The translations under genes were made by a program, and so were the position numbers. Positions 1 through 5,912 of a DNA stretch of 6,040 nt are shown piece by piece. This DNA comes from Chloroflexia bacterium (GTDB lineage: Bacteria > Chloroflexota > Chloroflexia > Thermomicrobiales > CFX8): the NCBI GenBank assembly GCA_013696045.1, contig JACCZH010000028.1, forward strand, positions 1 through 6,040, given 5' to 3'. Position 1 is the stretch's first letter. The number at the start of each line of letters is the position of its first letter. A model generated the notes under the pieces. The model worked only from the letters and a program-made list of their open reading frames with translations, had not been told where the DNA came from and did not search any database.

Positions 1-1
1 G

Positions 2-247
2 CTTTGGATCATCCGTGGATACCAGAACGTGATTTCGCCGTTCCTGCCGCCATCATGTAGGTTCGTGCCTTCCTGTTCTCAATATGGCTACGAAGCCATA
101 GCCATTTTTGGTCCGCTAAAGGGTGGCTATATGGCGCTGCGCCGGATCCTGCGCTGCAATCCGTTTCATCGGGGAGGCTACGATCCGGTTCCGCATTCAC
201 ACAATGAGGCAACCGACGCTGACGTAAAGGACTCGTTGTCGACGTAA
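2..247 (+). CDS. yidD: YidD, membrane protein insertion efficiency factor (5'-truncated by window edge)
   Basis: YidD is a small membrane-associated protein that helps the YidC/Sec machinery insert inner-membrane proteins. The reading frame is open from base 2 and reads LWIIRGYQNVISPFLPPSCRF, so the gene begins upstream of the window. The GTG at 29 is an internal valine, because the family's conserved Y-Q-x-x-I-S-P block starts before it. Eighty-one residues are visible. The family signature is complete: ISPFLPPSCRF, then PSCSQYGYEAI, then RRILRCNPFHRGGYDPVP, with the three conserved cysteines in the SCRF, SCSQY and RCNPF blocks. Only about 15-20 N-terminal residues (the amphipathic helix) should be missing. 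The tail after DPVP is short, acidic and probably unstructured. In many bacteria yidD lies in rpmH-rnpA-yidD-yidC; here the next gene is an amidohydrolase, not yidC. The identity is confident; the true start cannot be seen. Confidence 0.93.
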   Translation, partial: LWIIRGYQNVISPFLPPSCRFVPSCSQYGYEAIAIFGPLKGGYMALRRILRCNPFHRGGYDPVPHSHNEATDADVKDSLST

Positions 248-250
248 AGG
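221..250. repeat. Exact 10-bp direct repeat, 20 bp apart
   Basis: GACGTAAAGG occurs at 221-230 and again at 241-250. The spacing is 20 bp, close to two helical turns. The first copy is inside the yidD tail; the second contains the yidD TAA stop. The two copies are read in different frames, so protein selection does not explain the match. It may be a paired protein-binding site for the leader that follows, or a small duplication. Confidence 0.35.
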
Positions 251-288
251 TGTCTCCGAGAGAGTTGCGCTCGCATTAGCCCTCCGCT

Positions 289-336
289 ACCGTACGGTGC
301 CGGTCGAAAATCATTGCGACCGGCGCCGGAATGATT
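289..336 (+). promoter_or_regulatory. Overlapping inverted repeats in the amidohydrolase leader
   Basis: The 112 bp between yidD and the chosen amidohydrolase start hold three overlapping dyads. ACCGTACGGT (289-298) is a perfect 10-bp palindrome. Bases 295-306 pair with 317-328 to give a 12-bp stem (one G-U pair) around a 10-nt, A/T-rich loop. Within that loop AATCATT (309-315) is the exact reverse complement of AATGATT (330-336), which lies just outside the stem. Pairing of the loop with 330-336 would conflict with the long stem, since a single linking base cannot span 12 bp. The element ends 7 bp before the ribosome-binding site. No clean U-run follows the stem (GAATGATTGTTG), so it is at best a weak terminator for yidD. 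A very weak promoter match, TTGCGC (265-270) with 17 bp to TACCGT (288-293), precedes it. The pairing is seen directly; any regulatory role is inference. Confidence 0.5.
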
Positions 337-343
337 GTTGCGT

Positions 344-350
344 GAGGGGA
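344..350 (+). promoter_or_regulatory. Ribosome-binding site that fixes the TTG start of the amidohydrolase
   Basis: GAGGGGA lies 9 nt before TTG at 360. The longer candidate start, GTG at 297, has no such site and lies inside the 12-bp stem, so 360 is preferred. Confidence 0.6.
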
Positions 351-359
351 GAGCGAACG

Positions 360-1796
360 TTGGCGGATCGAACAAAGATTGAGGCTGGGACGATTGTCGG
401 GTTTCAGGACGGCGAGCATCGCATCCTGGGAAACGGCTGCGTTGTGGTTGAAGGCAATCAGGTTATCCATGTTGGCAAAGACTTCGCGGGTCAGGTTGAC
501 CTCACTGTTGACGCCAAGGATCGCGTGATAACTCCAGGGTTCATCAACACGCACTCGCATCTCGCAGGCTCTCCGTTGGATAAGTCATTCATCGAAGACC
601 GTGGCCGCAGGCAATTCTCCATGAGCGGACTGGTGGAGATGCTGCCCGCTCGGAGCATGGCCATGGACCGCGAGGGTCTGGAAGCGTGCGTCGATTATTC
701 GATGGCCGAGCTCTTACGGACCGGCACGACGACCGTGATGGAGATTGGCGGAATTGGTGACTACACCGCCGATGCCGCGGAAAAAGCCGGGCTGCGCGCC
801 TACATCGCCAATGGATACCGGTCCGGACGCTGGCTCACTCGCGATGGCAAGTCCGTGGAATACGATTGGGACGAGCAAGCAGGCGTCGAAGGATTCAATG
901 CGGCGGTCGAGTTCATCGAGCGCGTTGATGGCCGCGCGAATGGCCGGATCAAGGGGTTTCTGAGTCCGGCGCAGATCGACACCTGTACCGAGGAGTTGCT
1001 CAGAATGAGCCGTATGGCGTCGGACGAGATGCAGGTTCCGCTTGCGTTGCACACCAGCCAGTCAGTCTTCGAATTTGACGAGATGACCAAACGCCATGGC
1101 ATGACGCCGGTTGAATGGCTGGAGTCAATTGACTTTCTTTCCGATTGGAACATCCTCGGACACGTCATCATCATTTCCGGCAGCTCGTGGGCGCAGTATG
1201 GAGGCGATGATCTCGCGATCCTGGCGCGTCATGGGTCGTCGGTCGCACATTGCGTCTGGGTGTTCGCCCGGCGTGGCATCGCGATGGAGTCGTTTCCGGA
1301 TTACATCGACCGGGGCGTCAATATGACGCTGGGAACCGACACGAGCCCGCAGTCGATGATTGAGGGTCTGCGCTGGACGGCGGTCGTTGGAAAGATCATG
1401 TGCCGTGACAGCCAACGGTCAACCGCCGCTGATGTGTTCAATGCCGCCACGATTAACGGCGCGAAGATGCTGCATCGCGAGGACCTGGGGAGGATTGCTC
1501 CGGGCGCAAAGGCGGACATGCTGTTCTGGGACGCAGGCTCAACGTTTATGGTTCCCTATCGCGACGCGATCAAGAATATCGTCTACAACGCGGAGGCTGA
1601 AGACCTGCGTGAGGTGATGATTGATGGCGAGTGGGTCGTGCGCGAAAACACGGTCTTGAACGTTGACGAACGTGCAGCCGCCAAAGCCCTGCAATTTGCC
1701 GGAGAGCGGATGTGGGCAGAGATGGGTCCGGGCGACTGGGCCGGGCGGGGAGCGGACGAGCTTTCACCGCAGACGTTCAAGGCGTTCGAGGGCTAA
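360..1796 (+). CDS. Metal-dependent amidohydrolase, AtzA/TrzN/SsnA-like group
   Basis: This is a probable cytoplasmic hydrolase or deaminase of the amidohydrolase superfamily (478 residues from TTG 360). These enzymes use a metal in a TIM barrel to cleave C-N or C-Cl bonds of small heterocycles or amides; the substrate here is unknown. The N-terminal part (about 1-57) and C-terminal part (about 375-430) form the usual beta-sandwich. Metal ligands are visible: VITPGFINTHSHL gives His65 and His67, LALHTSQS gives His231, LGHV gives His268, and LGTDTSP gives Asp327. His65/67 and Asp327 sit almost exactly where AtzA has its own (66/68 and 327). Two things are odd. The Glu normally three residues after the third His (HxxE) is Gln234. 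The common AHCPxSN segment reads AHCVWVF (296-302). The ending ADMLFWD...V.Y is typical (KADMLFWD, then IKNIVYNA). A start at GTG 297 would add 21 residues of non-family sequence. There is no signal peptide. The stop overlaps that of convergent pyrF. Confidence 0.85.
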   Translation: MADRTKIEAGTIVGFQDGEHRILGNGCVVVEGNQVIHVGKDFAGQVDLTVDAKDRVITPGFINTHSHLAGSPLDKSFIEDRGRRQFSMSGLVEMLPARSMAMDREGLEACVDYSMAELLRTGTTTVMEIGGIGDYTADAAEKAGLRAYIANGYRSGRWLTRDGKSVEYDWDEQAGVEGFNAAVEFIERVDGRANGRIKGFLSPAQIDTCTEELLRMSRMASDEMQVPLALHTSQSVFEFDEMTKRHGMTPVEWLESIDFLSDWNILGHVIIISGSSWAQYGGDDLAILARHGSSVAHCVWVFARRGIAMESFPDYIDRGVNMTLGTDTSPQSMIEGLRWTAVVGKIMCRDSQRSTAADVFNAATINGAKMLHREDLGRIAPGAKADMLFWDAGSTFMVPYRDAIKNIVYNAEAEDLREVMIDGEWVVRENTVLNVDERAAAKALQFAGERMWAEMGPGDWAGRGADELSPQTFKAFEG

Positions 1797-2629
1797 TCTG
1801 ATCCTCTGGCGGCATTGATGCGGTCGCGCAGCGACATCGCCGCCGACCGCGCCGCGTCCTGAAAATTAGGTCCGCTTGAGGCGTAGCAGATAGCGCGGCT
1901 GGCGTTCAGCAGCAGTCCTGTCCCTTTGCCGTCGATGCCGGCTCGTACCGACGCTTCCAGTTCGCCAGATTGCGGACCGATGCCGGGGACCAGGATAGGC
2001 AGATCGCGCGCCACGGTGCGGACCTCCGCCAGGTCACGCGGATAGGTTGCGCCAACGACCAGGCCGACGTTGCCGGCCACGTTCCACTTGACGGCGTTCC
2101 TGGCCACTGATATTGAAACGCGCTGGTCACTACCGTCCAGGACGCGGTCCTGGAGAAATCCCGAGCCCGGGTTAGATGTCTTGGCGAGGATGAAGACGCA
2201 GCGGTCTGGGTAATCAAGCAGGGGTTGTAACGAGTCCTGCCCCATAAACGGATGGGCGGTCACAGCATCGAATCTCCATTCGTCAAAATAGGCGTTTGCA
2301 TAGGCTGCTGTGGTGGTGTCGATGTCGCCTATCTTGGCGTCCAGAAGGACAGGGATATGGGCCGGTATAGCCTGTCGCAGATCGGCCAGCGCCTCAATGC
2401 CCGCCTTGCCGTAGCGGAGATAGAAGCCAAGGTTTGGCTTGTAACAGCTCGCCAGGTCGCTGGTTGCCTCGATGATGGCGCGATTGAATGTCAGAACCGC
2501 TTCCGGCTCCTTTGCCACGCCTTCTGGAAACCGATTGATATCAGGATCGAGCCCAACACAGAGCAGAGAGTTGTTCGTTTGTTGTGCATCGTGGAGCAGT
2601 TCGCTGAACACTGTTGATGCTACCGTCAT
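1793..2629 (-). CDS. pyrF: Orotidine 5'-phosphate decarboxylase, type 2
   Basis: PyrF converts OMP to UMP, the last step of de novo pyrimidine synthesis, in the cytoplasm. The protein has 278 residues, right for the type 2 (PyrF-2) subfamily and longer than the common type 1 enzyme (about 230-240). Blocks in order: LLCVGLDPD (22-30), CYKPNLGFYL (62-71), the catalytic VLLDAKIGDIDTTT (94-107), AVTAHPFMGQDSLQPLL (122-138), LVPGIGPQSG (213-222, phosphate binding) and NASRAI (242-247). Asp97, Lys99 and Asp102 are the catalytic D-x-K-x-x-D set, and 94-107 fits the family's PROSITE-type signature as I remember it. Type 2 enzymes mostly read K-R-G-D-I; here the Arg is Ile100. The ATG is preceded by AGGAGG at 9 nt. 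No other pyr gene is in the window, so pyrF stands alone, divergent from the dehydratase and convergent with the amidohydrolase. Confidence 0.95.
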   Translation of the reverse strand: MTVASTVFSELLHDAQQTNNSLLCVGLDPDINRFPEGVAKEPEAVLTFNRAIIEATSDLASCYKPNLGFYLRYGKAGIEALADLRQAIPAHIPVLLDAKIGDIDTTTAAYANAYFDEWRFDAVTAHPFMGQDSLQPLLDYPDRCVFILAKTSNPGSGFLQDRVLDGSDQRVSISVARNAVKWNVAGNVGLVVGATYPRDLAEVRTVARDLPILVPGIGPQSGELEASVRAGIDGKGTGLLLNASRAICYASSGPNFQDAARSAAMSLRDRINAARGSD

Positions 2630-2638
2630 TACTGCTAT

Positions 2639-2644
2639 CCTCCT
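2639..2644 (-). promoter_or_regulatory. Consensus ribosome-binding site of pyrF
   Basis: On the minus strand a perfect AGGAGG lies 9 nt before the pyrF ATG (2627-2629), which supports that start. Confidence 0.8.
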
Positions 2645-2681
2645 AGATGCACACTTCCGAGGGGTTCACTTTGCATCCCGG

Positions 2682-2710
2682 ATGGTATCCACTTTGGCGG
2701 CCGGTGACAA
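2682..2710 (-). promoter_or_regulatory. Candidate sigma-70-type promoter for pyrF
   Basis: On the minus strand TTGTCA (2705-2710, 5 of 6 matches to TTGACA) is followed by a 17-bp spacer and TACCAT (2682-2687, 4 of 6 matches to TATAAT). Transcription would start near 2675, leaving a leader of about 45 nt that includes the AGGAGG site. The -10 box overlaps the dyad CATCC-C-GGATG (2674-2684), and the -35 box and spacer overlap the stem-loop at 2691-2731. This is a sequence match only. Confidence 0.4.
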
Positions 2711-2731
2711 GGCGACCGGCTGTGGCAAAGT
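2691..2731. promoter_or_regulatory. Long imperfect stem-loop in the pyrF/dehydratase divergent region
   Basis: ACTTTG (2691-2696) pairs with CAAAGT (2726-2731), and 2697-2705 pairs with 2715-2723 (core GCCGGT/ACCGGC, two G-U pairs in the outer part). A 2-nt bulge (2724-2725) separates the two parts and the loop is 9 nt. That is about 15 pairs in 41 bases. A second copy of CACTTTG lies at 2667-2673, so CAAAGT has two possible partners. Next to it, CATCC-C-GGATG (2674-2684) and GGAT-GGT-ATCC (2680-2690) share their middle arm. There is no U-run, so it is not an intrinsic terminator. It could be an operator (DNA) or part of the dehydratase mRNA leader; I recognise no known riboswitch or T-box motif in it. 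Confidence 0.45.
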
Positions 2732-2781
2732 TGCAGGGGTTGAGCGCGTGGACTGTGGGTCAGCCCAGTCGATCGCGACGA

Positions 2782-2788
2782 AGAGAGG
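2782..2788 (+). promoter_or_regulatory. Ribosome-binding site that fixes the dehydratase start
   Basis: AGAGAGG lies 7 nt before ATG 2796. The frame stays open back to 2472, but that stretch runs over the pyrF start and shows no family sequence, so 2796 is chosen. Confidence 0.65.
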
Positions 2789-2795
2789 TTTGCCG

Positions 2796-3785
2796 ATGAC
2801 ACATACGAGCGCTCTGACGCCGCCGACGCTGCCAGATGTCCTGGCGGCACGCAAAGTGGTTAGCCGTTATTTGTCGCCTACCCCGGTACTGCGGCCAGCG
2901 GCCCTGGCTGACATGCTGGGATGTGACGTCGCGCTCAAGTGCGAGAATCTCCAGCCAACAGGCGCGTTCAAGGTGCGTGGTGGCATAAATTTCATGCACA
3001 ATCTTGACGCGGAAACCCGAGCGCGCGGCGTGGCGACAGCGTCAACAGGGAACCATGCTCAATCGATCGCATACGCCGCGGGACTGTTTGGCGTGCAAGC
3101 TGTCATATACATGCCGGAGGTGAACAACCCGGATAAAGTCGCGGCAACCAAGCGAATGGGCGCCACGGTCATCGAGCAGGGCGCAGATTTTGATGAATGC
3201 CGTGTCGCTGCCGAGGAGCACGCCAATCGGGAGGGCATGCGGTACATTCACTCAGCCAATGAGCCCTGGTTGATCGCCGGCGTCGCCACCTATGCGCTGG
3301 AGCTGATCGAGGAAGAGCCGGAGCTGGATGTGGTGATTGTGCCGGTGGGAGCGGGTTCGGGCGTCTGTGGCACCGGGATCGTCTTCAAGACCATGCGGCC
3401 GGAAACTCGCATCATCGGTGTTCAAGCTGAGCAGATGCCGGCCGCCTATCAGGCATATCGCGAGCGCCGTCTTGTTACCCTGGAAGGTGGCACAACCTGG
3501 GCTGAAGGGCTGGCGACGCGGGTAGCGTTCGATCTCCCGCTTCAAATTATGCAGGAGCGCGTCGACGACATGCTGCTGGTAAGTGAAGAAGAGATGCGCC
3601 AGGCGATGCTGACGTTGATGGACAAGGCACACCTGGTGGCTGAAGGCGCGGGCTCGGCGGCTCTGGCTGCCGCGATCCAGATGGCCGGAGACGTACGAGG
3701 GAAACGGGTTGGTATCGTTGTCAGCGGTGGTAACGTGACAATGGATACGATCAAACGGGCTGTGTACGACGATCGTCCCTGGTGA
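2796..3785 (+). CDS. Threonine/serine dehydratase-like PLP enzyme (fold type II, no ACT domain)
   Basis: This is a probable threonine (or serine) ammonia-lyase that forms 2-oxobutanoate (or pyruvate) and ammonia. It has 329 residues, the same length as E. coli TdcB, and lacks the C-terminal ACT-like regulatory domain of biosynthetic IlvA, so isoleucine feedback through that domain is not expected. Motifs: ENLQPTGAFKVRGG (50-63) with Lys59 as the PLP Schiff-base lysine, TASTGNHAQSIAYAA (81-95), the phosphate-binding loop PVGAGSGVCGTG (183-194), EGAGSAALAA (283-292) and VSGGNVTMD (309-317), where Ser310 should face the PLP ring nitrogen. The usual S-F-K is A-F-K, and the glycine loop reads GAGSG rather than GGGGL, both seen in a divergent bacterial branch of the family. 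Related activities (serine racemase, EutB-type dehydratase) share these motifs and cannot be excluded. It is probably cotranscribed with the TPR gene 45 bp downstream. Confidence 0.87.
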   Translation: MTHTSALTPPTLPDVLAARKVVSRYLSPTPVLRPAALADMLGCDVALKCENLQPTGAFKVRGGINFMHNLDAETRARGVATASTGNHAQSIAYAAGLFGVQAVIYMPEVNNPDKVAATKRMGATVIEQGADFDECRVAAEEHANREGMRYIHSANEPWLIAGVATYALELIEEEPELDVVIVPVGAGSGVCGTGIVFKTMRPETRIIGVQAEQMPAAYQAYRERRLVTLEGGTTWAEGLATRVAFDLPLQIMQERVDDMLLVSEEEMRQAMLTLMDKAHLVAEGAGSAALAAAIQMAGDVRGKRVGIVVSGGNVTMDTIKRAVYDDRPW

Positions 3786-3812
3786 TGGTGCGTTGCCAGT
3801 TCGTCTTGGGGT

Positions 3813-3819
3813 GAGGGAG
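3813..3819 (+). promoter_or_regulatory. Ribosome-binding site of the TPR gene
   Basis: GAGGGAG lies 11 nt before ATG 3831, slightly far but acceptable. No better in-frame start exists between the dehydratase stop and this ATG. Confidence 0.5.
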
Positions 3820-3830
3820 ATCGACAGCGG

Positions 3831-5912
3831 ATGCTGGATCATTTCAGCCGGTGGCTGCGGCGGTACAAGGGCATAGAAGCGAACCCGGTGTATCGTCTCG
3901 CGATTGACGTTGCCACCGGGAAGATGACATTTGACCGTGCGCTGGCAAGTGCTCAGTCGTACCCGGTTATCTCAGGGCTCGCGGATGGCGATCTGATTGA
4001 GCTTGACCGCCAGGCCGAGTTTGAGACCAAAACGAACTTTGAGTTTGGATTGATGCTCTCGCAGCTTAATGCCGCGGCGGCTCGCTCGAAGGGTTTTGAA
4101 AAAGTCTATGTCGATCTTTGCCTGAGAGTGGCTGACCTTTTCGAAACCACCGGGCGGATTCAAGAGCGTGATTATTATCTGCGTGAAGCTGTTCAGGCGG
4201 CACAGCGAACATCGTATGTTGCCGGCCAGCGCAGGGTTTCCGGACGGCTCGCGCGCCAGGCGTACGAGCGTGGCGACCGCGAGGAGGCCCGCCGCCTTTG
4301 GATGACGCAGCTGGAAGCCGGCCGGGACGAGGCAGACACTCGTGAAGAGGTGGACACCGCGCTCAGACTGGCGAACCTGGCACTGACGGAGGGTGACACC
4401 GCGAACGCCTATGAGCTTTATCACCGGGCCGGAAAGTCAGGCCGGCGGTTGGGACTCTACGGCGAGGTTGTCGAATCACTGCTCGCCCAGGTGACGATTA
4501 GCCGCGAACGTGGCGAGATGCAGGGCGCGCTCATGCTGCTGCGCCAGGCTGAGGAAGCGGCCGACCGCACAGCCGACTCGCATCTGCAGGGCCAGGTCTC
4601 CTATCGCGTTGGCGCCTTGTTGTGCGATCTGGGAAGGGTGGAGGACGCGATTCCCTATCTCCAGAAGGCTGTTGGACACGGCAGGGAGTTATCCGATCTC
4701 CAGATGGAGACGCGCAGTCTTCATCTGCTGGCGAACATCCAGCAGCGCCTCGGTCACGACGAGAGCGCTGTTGAGCACTATGAAGATCTGGTTTCGTTGG
4801 AGGGCCGCACCGGGAACCAAGTCGAGTCTGGCCGGGCATTATGCCAGCTTGGCGCACTCTATTTTGACGCAAACCGGCTGGATGACGCTTACCAGGTGTT
4901 GAGCCAGGCGCGAGATATCTCCGTTCAGGCCGGTGATCCCCATTTCAACGTTCAGGTGCACGGCCTGCTGGGGAGCGTTCTGGCGGCTCAGGGTCGCGAG
5001 CGCGACGCTCTGGAGGCACTGGATGTCGCCGTGACCGGAAGCCGCGCTGCCGAAGACTATGCCTCCGAGGCGCGCTGGCTGATTGCCGCTGGCGAGGCCA
5101 TGCTGCGTTTCGGTGGGCCGCAGGAAGCGGTAGAGCTCGCCAATCGAGCCGGGGCCTTGGTCCGCGATTCTGGTGACCACGCACTGCGCGCTCAGGTATT
5201 CGCTCTCTCCGGCCAGATCGCGCTCGTGGATGGCCGGCTCAAGGACGCCGCCGGGTCGTTTGCGTCGGCAGTCGCCTCGACTCGCGCTGGGGGAGATCCA
5301 CACGAAACGTTGCGCTATCTCCCACTGCTGGCACGTTTGACTGTGGAGACGGGCGAGATCGACCAGGCGTTCCGATATCTGGAGGCGGCCATCGAGCAAG
5401 CTGAACAGCTGGGAGATCAATCCCGGACGTGTTCATTGCTCGGTCAGACGGCCAGGCTCTATCAGCGGCAGGCTGAATACGACGAGGCGATTGTGTACTA
5501 CGAGCGCACGTTAGCGGTTGCTCGCCATCTGCATGATGATGCGCTGATTGGCCGGGCGATGCAGGGATTGGCCACCTCGCTTGATAGCGCAGGTCGTCTG
5601 GAAGAGGCGATTGACTATTATCGCGAGGCAATCGACGCGACCGAGCGCGCTGGAGACGCGCGTTCCACGGCCAGAATCCATTACAACCTCGGAGCGATCT
5701 ATGCCGACGCGGATCGCGATGACCAGGCGCGCAGGCACCTTATCCGGGCGCGTGATGTTGCAGAGTCAATTCAGGATCCTGCCCTTGCCGATCTGGCCAG
5801 AGACCTGCTGGGGATGCTGTCGCCACCAGGTAGCTACTTCGATGGGGATCCGGAAGATTTCCAGCTCAGCGAAGAGCCGGTGCGCCCGCGGGACTACCCA
5901 ACCTTGCACTAG
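3831..5912 (+). CDS. Large TPR-only protein, 40-residue repeat type
   Basis: The 693-residue protein is built almost wholly of tetratricopeptide repeats, which form a right-handed superhelix for binding peptides or partner proteins. Clear units include SYRVGALLCDLGRVEDAIPY (257-276) and YNLGAIYADADRDDQARRHL (618-637). The turn between helices A and B (for example TGRI, RGDR, LGRV, AGRL) falls at residues 108, 148, 188 and so on to 628, giving fourteen turns exactly 40 residues apart. The 40-residue unit, often with a GD before helix A, resembles the TPR_12/kinesin-light-chain/LGN class, not the common 34-residue TPR. Residues 1-66 are not clear TPR and start with a basic, aromatic amphipathic stretch (MLDHFSRWLRRYKG). 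Residues 665-693 are a short charged tail. I see no signal peptide, membrane segment, kinase, CHAT, NB-ARC or DNA-binding domain, so it is probably a cytoplasmic scaffold. Partner and role are unknown. It follows the dehydratase by 45 bp in the same direction. Confidence 0.88.
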   Translation: MLDHFSRWLRRYKGIEANPVYRLAIDVATGKMTFDRALASAQSYPVISGLADGDLIELDRQAEFETKTNFEFGLMLSQLNAAAARSKGFEKVYVDLCLRVADLFETTGRIQERDYYLREAVQAAQRTSYVAGQRRVSGRLARQAYERGDREEARRLWMTQLEAGRDEADTREEVDTALRLANLALTEGDTANAYELYHRAGKSGRRLGLYGEVVESLLAQVTISRERGEMQGALMLLRQAEEAADRTADSHLQGQVSYRVGALLCDLGRVEDAIPYLQKAVGHGRELSDLQMETRSLHLLANIQQRLGHDESAVEHYEDLVSLEGRTGNQVESGRALCQLGALYFDANRLDDAYQVLSQARDISVQAGDPHFNVQVHGLLGSVLAAQGRERDALEALDVAVTGSRAAEDYASEARWLIAAGEAMLRFGGPQEAVELANRAGALVRDSGDHALRAQVFALSGQIALVDGRLKDAAGSFASAVASTRAGGDPHETLRYLPLLARLTVETGEIDQAFRYLEAAIEQAEQLGDQSRTCSLLGQTARLYQRQAEYDEAIVYYERTLAVARHLHDDALIGRAMQGLATSLDSAGRLEEAIDYYREAIDATERAGDARSTARIHYNLGAIYADADRDDQARRHLIRARDVAESIQDPALADLARDLLGMLSPPGSYFDGDPEDFQLSEEPVRPRDYPTLH
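4098..5810 (+). repeat. Phase-locked TPR array, 120-bp coding period
   Basis: Within the TPR gene about fourteen repeats follow one another with a period of 40 codons (120 bp) and no insertion or deletion between them, judged by the inter-helix turn. The protein repeats are diverged (the turn varies among GR, GD, GE, NR, AE and DR), so this is an old array, not recent DNA duplication. The turns near residues 428 (FGGP) and 548 (QAEY) depart most from the pattern. Confidence 0.75.

Noticed and set aside
295..336. H-type pseudoknot from the 12-bp stem and the AATCATT/AATGATT pairing
   Set aside because: Only one base links the stem's 3' strand to the second pairing partner, too short to cross 12 bp. 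The two pairings are alternatives, not one fold.
297..359. N-terminal extension of the amidohydrolase from GTG 297
   Set aside because: It lacks a ribosome-binding site, its 21 residues look unlike the family, and it is encoded by the inverted-repeat region; TTG 360 has a good site.
2252..2617. 121-residue plus-strand frame opposite pyrF
   Set aside because: pyrF has full catalytic motifs across this region; the antisense frame has none.
2472..2795. Upstream extension of the dehydratase frame
   Set aside because: It overlaps the start of pyrF on the other strand and shows no dehydratase sequence; ATG 2796 has a Shine-Dalgarno site and gives the family length.
3252..3842. 196-residue minus-strand frame opposite the dehydratase
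   Set aside because: It lies over a gene with clear motifs and shows no recognisable domain; it is a shadow of that gene's codon use.
4839..5420. 193-residue minus-strand frame opposite the TPR gene
   Set aside because: The TPR repeats explain this stretch, and the reverse frame has no ribosome-binding site or family signature that I recognise.
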